Positions 36,425 through 45,000 of a stretch of 64,000 nt of DNA are shown piece by piece (position 1 is the stretch's first letter; each line of letters starts with the position of its first letter). Location of the stretch: the NCBI GenBank assembly GCA_963846475.1, contig CAWJVZ010000004.1, positions 4,092,001 to 4,156,000 of the forward strand. The letters are read 5' to 3'. Under the pieces are notes generated by a model, which saw nothing but the letters and a program-made list of their open reading frames with translations, made no database searches and was not told the origin of the DNA. Origin of the DNA: DASWJZ01 sp963846475 (GTDB lineage Bacteria > Pseudomonadota > Alphaproteobacteria > Rhizobiales > Afifellaceae). The position numbers and the translations under genes were made by a program.

Positions 36425-36664
36425 TTGACGCCTCCCCTGTTGCCTAGAACTTGGCACAACACCTCATAGTTGTCGAGGGTCATAAAGCGGCGCGTGCCGC
36501 TCCACGACGGGTTGCTTGGTGGACGGGTGAGACCGCGCATCCGACAGCGCCGGTCACGTTGCGATGGCCGGCTGCGTGCCGCCAGCCAGTGCTTAGCCGA
36601 ACCCCCGCGAGCGCCAAGATTGGCGGCCTAACGTTGGCGCATGAGCAGCTGTCTTCGGACCGCG

Positions 36665-37234
36665 CTAGCCGCCCTGGGCTGCGCTGACCTCGACCGTTCC
36701 GGTCATGAAGGTATGGATTTTGCAGTGGTAGGTTATCGTTCCCGGGTCACCGAACGTATGAGAGAAAGTCGTGTTCGGTGCGATGTTGCCGCTGTCGAAC
36801 TCCCCGGCGTCGCCGGTGGCGGTGTGAGTTATGCCCATGTTGTTCGTCCACATCACCGTGTCGCCTGCCGCTATGGTGATGTTGTCCGGATTGAACGCCA
36901 TGTCATCGATCGAAATCTGGTGCGTCGATGCCTCCCCTTCGCCAACCGAAGGCGTCGACGGCCCGCCGCCGCCCGCGGCCGCGCCGACTTCGACCGTTCC
37001 GGTCATGGAGGGATGCTTTTTGCAGTGGTAGGTGATCGTGCCAGCAGCGTCGAAGGTATGCGAGAACGTCTTGTTCGCTGCGATGTTGCCGCTATCGAAC
37101 TCTCCGGAATCGCCGGTGGCCGTGTGAACAACCTTCATCTTGTTCGTCCACTCAACTGTGTTGCCGGCGGCTACGTTGATACTGTCCGGATTGAACGCCA
37201 TGTTCTCGATCGCAACCTGGTGGGTCGTCGCCAT
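36665..37234 (-). CDS. Tandem two-domain cupredoxin
   Basis: A 189-residue protein composed of two copies of a plastocyanin/amicyanin-like domain (about residues 3-85 and 105-187), joined by a Gly/Ser/Pro linker. Both keep the type 1 copper set: His in VVHTATGD and ITHTATGD, then YHCKKHPSM and YHCKIHTFM. The copies are so similar (HQ-AI-MAFNPD, EFDSGNIA, TFSHTF) that the duplication is also obvious in the DNA. Start ATG 37234 follows GGGGAGG. There is no convincing signal peptide, even in the longer frame from 37300, unusual for blue copper proteins. Confidence 0.82.
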   Translation of the reverse strand: MATTHQVAIENMAFNPDSINVAAGNTVEWTNKMKVVHTATGDSGEFDSGNIAANKTFSHTFDAAGTITYHCKKHPSMTGTVEVGAAAGGGGPSTPSVGEGEASTHQISIDDMAFNPDNITIAAGDTVMWTNNMGITHTATGDAGEFDSGNIAPNTTFSHTFGDPGTITYHCKIHTFMTGTVEVSAAQGG

Positions 37235-37345
37235 TTTCGCCTCCCCTTCCGCACGTGCAGCGCTATCGCCGAACGGGCCGTAGAGCGTGCACAAAAACAA
37301 CCATAGGTGAATTGGCGCAAGGCTTCAATTGATTGTGCGGCTAGC

Positions 37346-38194
37346 TCATATGGAGCGCTTTGCGATCCAAACGCTGGTTTCCCATGCTCCCTTCTTCAGC
37401 TCCAGCCGCCCCGCCGTGCTCGCCGCCACCGCCGCGGCCATACGTGTCGCCGCGTAGTGGCTCGACCAGATGAGCTGGTAGCTGCCGCCCTGCAGCAGCG
37501 CGGCGACGCCGAGCTGCTCGTTGTAGGCTCGCCAGTCCCAATCAGGCGGGTAGCCGTCCGGCAGGAAGACATCGTGAATGTGGATGAGCACGCCGGCGGG
37601 CAGCGCCGGCAACACCTGGTTGAAGAGGAGGTCAACGTCCGTCCCCGGCATCAGGATATGGCTGGAATCGATGAACAGCACGTCGCCCGCGGCAAGCGCG
37701 ACGAACGGCTCCGTGCCCGCTTCCTGCAGCGTGCGGCGGATCATGGTGACGCCCAGGCCCTCGATGTCCGCCCGCGGCGACGGGTCGATCGCCGTGATCT
37801 CCGTCGCCAGACCGGCGTCGCGGATGGCGCGGGCCATGAAGCGGGTCGAATGGCCCGAGCCCACTTCGACGATCCGCCGCGGCCGCGTCGCGCGGACGAG
37901 CACATAAGCGGCGGCGCCGTCGAGGCGCGGAAACCAGTCCTGGTTCCAGCGCGGCTCCGGCGGCGCCTCTCCGCCGATCGCAGCGAGCGCCTCGGCGTGT
38001 GCGTCGATATGTTCGAGCACGCCGGCAAAGGCCGGCTCGGCCGCCGCGAAGAGCGGCTCGAGCGCCCGGTACGACGGCCGCCTTGCGCCGTCCGGCACCT
38101 GGTCGGCGTAGCGGTAGGGGATGAAGAAGCCGCGCCTCCTGAGGCCAAGCAGCGTGAGCAGCCCGAATGCGAAACGCCGTGCCTGGCCGCGCAT
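37346..38194 (-). CDS. Class I SAM-dependent methyltransferase (last gene of cyclase operon)
   Basis: A 282-residue methyltransferase of the Methyltransf_24-like type: motif I IVEVGSGHSTRFMARAI, TAIDPSPRADIE, and VLFIDSSHILMPGTDVDLL. The N-terminus has a short hydrophobic/basic stretch that may anchor it (FAFGLLTLLGLRRRG). Its ATG overlaps the stop of the DUF3095 gene (ATGA at 38192-38196), so it is coupled to the cyclase-type operon. Substrate unknown; methylation of a nucleotide-derived or lipid product is only speculation. Confidence 0.83.
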   Translation of the reverse strand: MRGQARRFAFGLLTLLGLRRRGFFIPYRYADQVPDGARRPSYRALEPLFAAAEPAFAGVLEHIDAHAEALAAIGGEAPPEPRWNQDWFPRLDGAAAYVLVRATRPRRIVEVGSGHSTRFMARAIRDAGLATEITAIDPSPRADIEGLGVTMIRRTLQEAGTEPFVALAAGDVLFIDSSHILMPGTDVDLLFNQVLPALPAGVLIHIHDVFLPDGYPPDWDWRAYNEQLGVAALLQGGSYQLIWSSHYAATRMAAAVAASTAGRLELKKGAWETSVWIAKRSI

Positions 38195-39372
38195 CAGGCC
38201 AAAAGTCCCGCCTCTGCCGTGCGGGCCGCAAGCTTGTCCTTCAGCGCCTGCGCGGCGAGCGCATAGCCGCCGCCGGCGCCGTCGAGAAAGTGCACGTGGT
38301 CGTCGCTGACATAGGACGGAACGATGCAGGTCATCAGCGCGGCGCTCTGCCGGTGCAGGCCAAATTCGATGATGCGCGCCGCCTCCGCCTCGGCGAGGAA
38401 TTCCTCCAGCCGCGCGGCGGTTTCCGTCGTGCAGTCGATGGTCATCCGGAGCGCGTCGTCGTATTTGCGGAAATCGCTGTTTCTGGCCACCCAGGAGCGG
38501 TAGCGCTTCGGCTCGAAGCGACCAAGCGCCCGGCCTGTCTTGTCCAGAAAGATCGCCACGACCATCTCGCCGGCAATTTTGGCGAAACGGACCGGAAAGC
38601 TCTGCGAGGGTTTTCGGGTCGCGGCTGCTTCCAGGCGCATCGCGAGCGGCTTGAAGGCGAAGGCCGGCCCTTCGACCGGGACGGGGTGGCCGCCGCGCTC
38701 GGCCGTTTCGGTCGTGCGGATCACCTCCGTGGCGATGCGCCGGAACGCCTCCGGCGCTGCGTCGGGGGCGGGAAGCACCAGGATGGAGAGGATCACCCCG
38801 AAGCGCGATTGCAGCGGCGACCAGCGGCAGGACAGGCCCTCCAGGTTGGGCCGCACCCCCTCCGCGGCGGGCTCGATGGCGATCCGCCCGCTCTTCAGCT
38901 CGCCCTCCGCGTAGCTCGCCCCGCCGCCGGAGAACATTGCGTAGACGGCCTCCGGCGAGGCGGCGTAGCGCGCCACCCGCATGTCGCGTCCGGCTGCCCT
39001 GATTGCGGCAACCGGCAGCATGCCGACCCGCAGCTCAAGCTGCAAATCCGCCGTCACGAAATTTGCTGTTGCGGCCATCGCTGCGCGCGCCGCGTCGCCA
39101 GCCTCCGGGGGCACCGCCAGCACCGCCCCATCGCCGCCGAAAACGAACGGGAACGACCTCGTCCCCAGCGCATTGCGGACGGCGCCGACCACCGCGGCGC
39201 CGGCCATGTTGACCGCCTTGTAGCGGCCGGCGCGGAGCGCCGCGGTCGATTTCACCACGTCGGCGACGCCGACATGCCAGTCATCCGGGAGCGGCGTGTA
39301 GACGGTGGGGTCGCTCACGCGCTCGAATGCATCGAACACCGGCAGCGCCTCGTAACGGAATGCGTCGACCAC
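38194..39372 (-). CDS. DUF3095 protein, cyclase-fold candidate
   Basis: A ~392-residue protein with the DUF3095 pattern: DDWHVGVADVVKSTAALRAG, KAVNMAGAAVVGAVRNAL, FPFVFGGDGAVLAVPPE, and the long C-terminal part with KAIFLDKTGRALG-like and RKYDDALRMTIDC segments. The first two acidic positions (VAD and GGDG) sit where class III nucleotidyl cyclases bind two metal ions, so the fold may be cyclase-like. Start is taken as GTG 39372, which overlaps the cyclase stop at 39377. Long upstream continuation of the frame is antisense noise. Confidence 0.8.
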   Translation of the reverse strand: MVDAFRYEALPVFDAFERVSDPTVYTPLPDDWHVGVADVVKSTAALRAGRYKAVNMAGAAVVGAVRNALGTRSFPFVFGGDGAVLAVPPEAGDAARAAMAATANFVTADLQLELRVGMLPVAAIRAAGRDMRVARYAASPEAVYAMFSGGGASYAEGELKSGRIAIEPAAEGVRPNLEGLSCRWSPLQSRFGVILSILVLPAPDAAPEAFRRIATEVIRTTETAERGGHPVPVEGPAFAFKPLAMRLEAAATRKPSQSFPVRFAKIAGEMVVAIFLDKTGRALGRFEPKRYRSWVARNSDFRKYDDALRMTIDCTTETAARLEEFLAEAEAARIIEFGLHRQSAALMTCIVPSYVSDDHVHFLDGAGGGYALAAQALKDKLAARTAEAGLLA

Positions 39373-39376
39373 TCGA

Positions 39377-40603
39377 TCACGCGGCCTCTGCCGCCGCACC
39401 CTCTTCGCGGAACCCGAAGAGCTCCTGCGGCTGGCCGACGCCCTCCAGCGGGTGCTCGCCGATCGACTGCCACAGATGCGGCGCGAGTGCCGCCACTTCG
39501 CGGGTCGCCAGCACCCGCGATCCGAGCTTCTTGGTGAGCTTTTCGATGCGCGCAACCTCGATGACCGTGGGCCCGACGGCCGTGAAGGCGAGGCGTTCCG
39601 GCACGCCGATATTGCCGTAGGCCAGGGGCCCGATGTTGAGACCGATGCCGTAGCGGATCTGCTCCCGTCCGGCCTGCCCGCGCTCGGCATTAATGCGGTC
39701 GGTGACGATGAGCGATTCCTGCAGCGCCTCCAGCGCACGTCCGGCGAGCTCCGGCAGTTGCGCGTCCTCGGCGACCGGAAAAATGGCCAGCACCGCGTCG
39801 CCGATGAAGGACAGCACCTCGCCGCCGGCGGCGATGACCGGCCGCGCCGCGAGCTCGAAGTAGACGTTCAGCAGCTCGAGGAAATCGGCGCTCAGCATCG
39901 TCTCCGCCAGCCGCGTTGAATTCCGCAGGTCGGAATACCAGACGAGCGCCCGCATCTGCTGGATGTCGCCAAGGCGGATGGAGCCTTGCAAGACGCGGTC
40001 GCCGGCTTCGCGGCCGAGATAGGCCTCCGTGATGTTGCGGGCGATGCGCGACTGGATCACCGTCTTGCAGGCGATGGCGAGCCGCCGCTGGATGCGCTGC
40101 AGCGCCGCAAGGTCGTCGTCGCTGAAGCCGCCGGGCCGGTCGGAGGTCCAGACGACGAGCACGCCGCGGCCGCGCGCGGTCGTCGACATCGACCGGGCGA
40201 AGAGCTCCGTGCCGATGATGAGGTAGTCGGTGTAGCCCTGCTCGGCCAGCTCCTCCAGCACCTCGAAGTCGAGCAACTTGCCCGGCCCGACCAGCCGGCG
40301 GCGGAACATCTGCACGCCGGATTCCAGCATGAAACGGTAGGGGCTCTTGAGCCACACCTCCGATTTGAGGTCCTGGTGGGCGAACTGCTCCAGCCGGGCG
40401 GGCTCGCCCCGCTGCCACAGGACGGTTTCGGCACGGAACAGCGGATGCAGCGTCGACCAGGTCAGGCGCGCCCTGGCGACGGGGATGCCGATGCCGTAGA
40501 GCCGTTGGGATAGCCCGTCGAACATGTCGACGATGTCGGGCTCGCCGAGCGCCTGGTCGACGAGCCAGTCGTTGATCTGGGTGATGAGGCTTGCGTCCGC
40601 CAT
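39377..40603 (-). CDS. Class III adenylate/guanylate cyclase-like protein (divergent active site)
   Basis: A 408-residue soluble protein. Residues ~1-215 resemble a GAF-like sensory region; the C-terminal catalytic domain has both metal-binding Asp positions (WYSDLRNST and FIGDAVLAIFP). In the substrate region, however, the usual DYTxxGDxVNxAxR reads AFTAVGPTVIEVAR, so the base-recognising Asp and the transition-state Asn are replaced while Arg remains. It may use a different substrate, work as a heterodimer, or be inactive. ATG 40603 lies 27 bases after the MBL gene. Confidence 0.88.
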   Translation of the reverse strand: MADASLITQINDWLVDQALGEPDIVDMFDGLSQRLYGIGIPVARARLTWSTLHPLFRAETVLWQRGEPARLEQFAHQDLKSEVWLKSPYRFMLESGVQMFRRRLVGPGKLLDFEVLEELAEQGYTDYLIIGTELFARSMSTTARGRGVLVVWTSDRPGGFSDDDLAALQRIQRRLAIACKTVIQSRIARNITEAYLGREAGDRVLQGSIRLGDIQQMRALVWYSDLRNSTRLAETMLSADFLELLNVYFELAARPVIAAGGEVLSFIGDAVLAIFPVAEDAQLPELAGRALEALQESLIVTDRINAERGQAGREQIRYGIGLNIGPLAYGNIGVPERLAFTAVGPTVIEVARIEKLTKKLGSRVLATREVAALAPHLWQSIGEHPLEGVGQPQELFGFREEGAAAEAA

Positions 40604-40629
40604 GCGTCTGGTTCCGCCCGGCCGTTCGA

Positions 40630-41460
40630 TCAGACGGCGAGATCGAGGCCGGACCCCGCCATGATCGCTCCTGGAAACCGCGCCTTCGCCTCCGCCTCGA
40701 TCCGCCTCAAATCCGTGTCGTCGCGCCCGGGACGGTGGTGGTAGATGACCAGCCGCCCGACGCCTGCGGCCTCGCAAAGCCGCACGCCCTGCTCCCAGGT
40801 GGAGTGGCCGAAGCCGATGCAGCATTCGAACTCGGCATCCGTATACATGCAGTCGTAGATCATCATGTCGGCGCCGCCGATCAACGCGAGCAGATCCGCG
40901 TCGAGCTCGCCCGGAATGTGCTCCGTGTCGGTGATGTAGCAGACAGAACGGCCGGCGAAGTCGACTCGGTAGCCGACGGCGCTGTTCGGGTGGTGTAGTC
41001 GCACGGTCGAGATGCCGATTCCGGGAGTGGGATCGAGCCGGTCCGGCGGGCGGAAATCGCGGAACTCGATGGCGGCGCGGAACTGCTTGGGGGTCAGAGG
41101 GAACCAGGGCGGGCCCATGAAGCGCTCCGCCATCTCGCGGCAGGTCATGCCGTCCTGAAAATGGCCGGCATGGATCCGCGCCGTCACGGCCGGATCGTAA
41201 AGAGGCTTGAGGAACGGCAGCCCGATGATGTGATCGAAATGACAATGCGTGAAATAAAGGTCGAAGTCGCGCACCCCCTCCCGGACGAGCTCCGTGCCGA
41301 GGCTCATGATTCCGGAGCCCGCATCGAAGATCAGGACGCGGTCGCCGCAGCGCATTTCCACGCAGGACGTGTCGGCCCCGAAATGGCAATTCGGCGCGGC
41401 GGGCGCCGGGGCGCTCCCCCGCGCCCCCCAGATCCGTACCCGGAACGGCGGCTCCGTCAT
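40630..41460 (-). CDS. MBL-fold hydrolase (possible cyclic-nucleotide phosphodiesterase)
   Basis: A 276-residue metallo-beta-lactamase-fold protein of the RNase Z/PhnP-like group. It starts VRIWGARGSAPAP, has the metal motif THCHFDHIIGLPF, a bridging DTEHIPG and later YDCMYTDAEF with a C-terminal YHHRPGRDD. Such proteins include phosphodiesterases acting on cyclic phosphates. Between a cyclic-nucleotide-binding protein and a cyclase gene, it is a natural candidate for the degrading arm of the module; this is inference. It follows the CNB gene by 4 bases. Confidence 0.85.
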   Translation of the reverse strand: MTEPPFRVRIWGARGSAPAPAAPNCHFGADTSCVEMRCGDRVLIFDAGSGIMSLGTELVREGVRDFDLYFTHCHFDHIIGLPFLKPLYDPAVTARIHAGHFQDGMTCREMAERFMGPPWFPLTPKQFRAAIEFRDFRPPDRLDPTPGIGISTVRLHHPNSAVGYRVDFAGRSVCYITDTEHIPGELDADLLALIGGADMMIYDCMYTDAEFECCIGFGHSTWEQGVRLCEAAGVGRLVIYHHRPGRDDTDLRRIEAEAKARFPGAIMAGSGLDLAV

Positions 41461-41464
41461 GCCG

Positions 41465-41926
41465 TCAGCCTGCCGCGGCCCGCTTGCGCGTTTCCACCAG
41501 CTCCGCGGTCGTCCGGGTCAGGCGATCGGCCAACATACGAGTCATCTCGATCGCCATTTCGGGAAACTGCCTAAGCAGCTCGAAGAACTGCTCCTTGCGG
41601 ATTCTGAGCGTTTTCAATTCGGTGGTCGCCGTCACTGTCGCGGTGCGCGGGGTGTCGCACAGGATGGCGATCTCGCCGAGGAAATCGCCGTCCTTAAGCT
41701 GCGCGACCGGGATGTCACCTGTATCGGTGACGATCGACACTTCGGCCGCACCCTGGATGATCACATAGGCAGCGTCGCCGGCGTCCCCCATACGGAACAG
41801 CACCTGGCCCGGGTTGTAGGTCACCACGTCCGACGTATAGGCGAGCAGCTTCAGCTTGGCGGGCTCGATCCCGGAAAACAGCGGGACCCGGCGAAGCAGC
41901 TCGACCTCGTTGCTCAACAAGCTCAC
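41465..41926 (-). CDS. Stand-alone cyclic-nucleotide-binding domain protein
   Basis: A ~153-residue protein consisting of one cNMP-binding domain and no HTH. The phosphate-binding cassette GEIAILCDTPRTATV keeps the Glu and Arg that hold cAMP/cGMP, and PVAQLKDGDF precedes it. C-terminal helices (FFELLRQFPEMAIEMTRMLADRL) resemble the signal-transducing hinge of CRP-like proteins. I place the start at GTG 41926 (SLLSNEVELL follows), just after the ABC gene; ATG 42007 would overlap it. It is probably the sensor of the operon's nucleotide. Confidence 0.87.
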   Translation of the reverse strand: MSLLSNEVELLRRVPLFSGIEPAKLKLLAYTSDVVTYNPGQVLFRMGDAGDAAYVIIQGAAEVSIVTDTGDIPVAQLKDGDFLGEIAILCDTPRTATVTATTELKTLRIRKEQFFELLRQFPEMAIEMTRMLADRLTRTTAELVETRKRAAAG

Positions 41927-41975
41927 TTCATCGCTCCCGCTTCGCTCCCCCGGAATGACTGTAGCGAATTCGCAT

Positions 41976-44693
41976 CTATCCCGCCTTAACGAGCCGACTC
42001 GGCTCATCCGCAGATTGCGTCGTTTCTTCTGTCTTCGCCAAGCGGCCGTTCTCGAAGATGAGCACCTTGTCGAACCAGTCCTTCGCGCCGGAATGGCTCA
42101 TCACCCAGAAGACCGCAAAGCCCGGGCCCTCCTTGCTACGGGAGAAGTCGAGCACGCGCATGACGATCGCATCCTGGGCGTGCGCGTCGAGCGCGGCAAG
42201 CGCCCGGTTGACGATGAGGAAATCCGGCCGCTTGGCCAGCGCCCTGGCGAGCACCAGCTTCTGCTGCTGGGCAAGCGACAGTCGCTTGGCGCCGCTGCCG
42301 ATGTCGAAGGCGAGGCCCAGCTCGATGACCGCGTCGGTCAGTTGGAGGGCGGCCAGCGTCTCGCGGAGCACCGCGTTCACCCGTTCGGCCGCTTCGGCGA
42401 AGGTGTCGACGATGCGGCCGAAGAGCACGTTGTCCTGAATGCTCGCCGCGGGATTGAATGCACCGGGCCGATGGAAATACACGGCCTCAGACAGCTCCTC
42501 CGGCAAATTGCTGCGGAAGACGTGCCTCGCCTCGACGATGGCGCCCTGGAGCTCAGGATCGAGGAGCCCCAGGCGGTGGCGCGGCTCGATATAGCCGAAG
42601 GCGAGCTTGAGGATGGCCTGACGGTCGGCCGGCTCGACGGACGAAGGCTGGGCGCTGGCGGTGCGGCGCACGATGGCGCGGTATTTCTCGATCTCGTCGG
42701 GCGCCATCAGGTCCATGCGCTCCAGGAGGGGATTGTCGGGAGCGAGGTCGCCGAAGAGGTCGATCAAGGTTTCCGCGATCTGGCGGCCCATGGCGAAAAG
42801 CTTGTCCTCCAGGCCCGTCGCCGCGATGGTCGAAACCATATAGGGGTGATCTTCCAGCGGGGTGCCGCCGAGCGCGTCCGTCAAAGCGACGCCGAAGATC
42901 AGGTTCTCCATGACCGAGGCGTTCACGGTGTAGCGGTCCGGGTCGAACATCTCGACGTAGCGCTCCGCCCCGGAGCTCACCAGCCGCTCGTGGAAATCGT
43001 CGCGTGCAGTGAGGATGCGCTGTTGCAGCTCTTCGTCCGGCGGTTCGCGGAACCGGCTGCGCAGGCCGAGGCGATAGACGTCGCTCTCCAGATCCACCAC
43101 GACCAGCACGTCCCGGAGCCGGACAAGCAGGTCCTCCGGACCGGTGGCTCCCGCCGCGGCATAGTCGATCCAGTCGTCCTCGATGGAGACGTCCATATTG
43201 CCGGCGGCGACCGCCTCGTGGTGGCGCAACTTCTCCTGGCGCGCATCCTTCTCCTTCTGCTTCAGCGGCGCATGGCGGAGCCCATAGAGGAGACTGTCGC
43301 GCAGGCTGGATTGCGGCAGGTAGGTGTTGGCCTCAGCGTAGCCGATACGACGGCCGATGAAGGAGTCCGGCAGCGTCTCGAGAGGCATGCCATCGTAAAG
43401 GATCCTGCCCGAGGCCGGCTCGATGAGCCGCGCGAAGGCCTCTGCTAGGAATTCGCCGCCGGAACCGCCCGGGCCCATGGCGGCGACCGCCTCGCCGGGT
43501 GTGATCCGGATCGTGGTCGGCTCCAGGAGCGTGGCGCCGGACTCGTCGCGGACCGAGACGTTGGTCGCGGCGATCTCGCGCTGGATGTGCGGCGGGTCGC
43601 TGGGATCGAGCTTCTGCAGCTCGGGATCGAGCACATTCGCGATGGAGAACTGCTCGACGACCTGCGTGTATTTGACCTGGACGTCGAGCCGCTGCTGGTC
43701 CCAGTCGATCAGGTCCTTCAGCGGCGACGGCAGGTCCTTGTAGGCGTTGATGACGGCGACCAGCTGGCCGATGTCGAGGCGGCCGGTTATCGCAAGATAT
43801 CCGCCGATTAGGTAGAAGATGAAGGGGGTGACCTGGGCCAGGAGGTTGTTGATGAATTTGACCAGGAACTTCCACTGATAGATGTCGAAGCGGATGAAGA
43901 AGATGCGGCCGAGCCGGCCGGCGATCTCCGCCCGCTCCCAATTGGATGCATCGTTGACGCGGATGCCGGTGATGCCCTCGACGATCTCGCCGACGCGGCC
44001 GGCGAGCTGCCGCGCCGTCAACTGCCGCTGGCGGCCGAGCACCAGCAGCCGGCGCCGCAGCCGCGGGATCAGCACGACCTGGACGCCGACTACGGCGGCG
44101 GCGATGAGGCCGAGCGTGATGCTCTGCATCAGGATGAACACCATGGCGGTGACCGCCTGGCTGAGCAGGAAGGCGGGCTGGACGAAGGCGTCGCCGATGA
44201 ACCCGCCGAGCGGCTCCACCTCGTCCTTCACCATGGTGGCCACTTCGGAGGAGCGCAGCCGGCGAAACAGCGGAATCGGGAACCGCAGCAGCCGGTCCAC
44301 CAGCTGGTAGCGCAGGCGCCGGAGCATCCGCTCGCCGACGCGGCCTTTGTAGGTGGAGATGTAGAACTTGAAGTAGCCGTTGAGCAGGACGAAGAACAGG
44401 AACAGGCCGCAGAGATAGACGAGCATGCCGATGCGGCCGAGCTCGATGCCCTCGAAGAGCTCGAGCGAGCCGCCGCCGAACAGCCAGGCGGGCGCGTCGA
44501 AGCCGATCCGCATCGCCGTCTCGGTATCGCCGGGGCTGGTGAAGCCCTGTCCCTGGATGGGCCCGTTGATGATCCGCTTGGGGAGGTCGAGCGACAGGAA
44601 ATAGAACGGCAGCGAGGCGAGCACGACGAAGAGCAGCCAGATCTGCTCGCGCCTGGAATAGCGCCACGTGTAGCGGAAAATGCTCTGATCCAT
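41976..44693 (-). CDS. ABC exporter-like protein with degenerate, enlarged nucleotide-binding domain
   Basis: A 905-residue protein. Residues 1-330 form a type-I exporter transmembrane domain (about six helices; GRVGERMLRRLRYQLVDRLL is the coupling region). The NBD starts ~370, but Walker A is MGPGGSGGEF (no Lys), Walker B reads DFLIVNRALAALD (Asp->Asn, Glu->Arg) and the signature is LSLAQQQ; the switch His in VMSHSG remains. Between them lies ~270 extra residues holding three copies of the motif normally following the Q-loop: SLRDSLLYG, SVMENLIFG and SIQDNVLFG. ATP hydrolysis looks impaired. It is the first gene of the cyclase operon. Confidence 0.88.
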   Translation of the reverse strand: MDQSIFRYTWRYSRREQIWLLFVVLASLPFYFLSLDLPKRIINGPIQGQGFTSPGDTETAMRIGFDAPAWLFGGGSLELFEGIELGRIGMLVYLCGLFLFFVLLNGYFKFYISTYKGRVGERMLRRLRYQLVDRLLRFPIPLFRRLRSSEVATMVKDEVEPLGGFIGDAFVQPAFLLSQAVTAMVFILMQSITLGLIAAAVVGVQVVLIPRLRRRLLVLGRQRQLTARQLAGRVGEIVEGITGIRVNDASNWERAEIAGRLGRIFFIRFDIYQWKFLVKFINNLLAQVTPFIFYLIGGYLAITGRLDIGQLVAVINAYKDLPSPLKDLIDWDQQRLDVQVKYTQVVEQFSIANVLDPELQKLDPSDPPHIQREIAATNVSVRDESGATLLEPTTIRITPGEAVAAMGPGGSGGEFLAEAFARLIEPASGRILYDGMPLETLPDSFIGRRIGYAEANTYLPQSSLRDSLLYGLRHAPLKQKEKDARQEKLRHHEAVAAGNMDVSIEDDWIDYAAAGATGPEDLLVRLRDVLVVVDLESDVYRLGLRSRFREPPDEELQQRILTARDDFHERLVSSGAERYVEMFDPDRYTVNASVMENLIFGVALTDALGGTPLEDHPYMVSTIAATGLEDKLFAMGRQIAETLIDLFGDLAPDNPLLERMDLMAPDEIEKYRAIVRRTASAQPSSVEPADRQAILKLAFGYIEPRHRLGLLDPELQGAIVEARHVFRSNLPEELSEAVYFHRPGAFNPAASIQDNVLFGRIVDTFAEAAERVNAVLRETLAALQLTDAVIELGLAFDIGSGAKRLSLAQQQKLVLARALAKRPDFLIVNRALAALDAHAQDAIVMRVLDFSRSKEGPGFAVFWVMSHSGAKDWFDKVLIFENGRLAKTEETTQSADEPSRLVKAG

Positions 44694-44796
44694 GGCGCCT
44701 GGAACCCGTGCCCCGCGGCTACCCGCTCGCGGCAGGAACCGCGGCGACTATAGCGGCGGGCGGCTGGGGTGTCTAATCAGCCAAGACGGCGTGGCA

Positions 44797-45000
44797 TCAG
44801 TTTGGCTTATCTGGCTTTTCTGCACGTTCTGCGTCGTGCTGTCTCACCCTGATCGGGCTCTCGGACTCGAACGTTATGATCTTGTCGGCCCCGCCTGGGT
44901 TGACGATGGTCAGGATGACCTTGTTCTCAGCAGCCTTATGAATCCGAAGGCTCTGGTCGCTCCTGGCCACGGACGTGGGCTGCTTGGGTTTGTTGTTCAT
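44797..45000 (-). CDS. Small hypothetical protein
   Basis: A 67-residue polar protein starting at ATG 45000 (MNNKPKQPTSVARSDQSLRI). The middle (KVILTIVNPGGADKIITFES) is a plausible beta-hairpin and the ends are charged. It lies upstream of the ABC gene on the same strand, with about 100 bases between. Family not recognised; the coding call rests on composition and a reasonable start. Confidence 0.5.
   Translation of the reverse strand: MNNKPKQPTSVARSDQSLRIHKAAENKVILTIVNPGGADKIITFESESPIRVRQHDAERAEKPDKPN

Noticed and set aside
39377..41389. Cyclase frame extended N-terminally to 670 codons
   Set aside because: The extra part is the shadow of the MBL gene; ATG 40603 gives a clean start.
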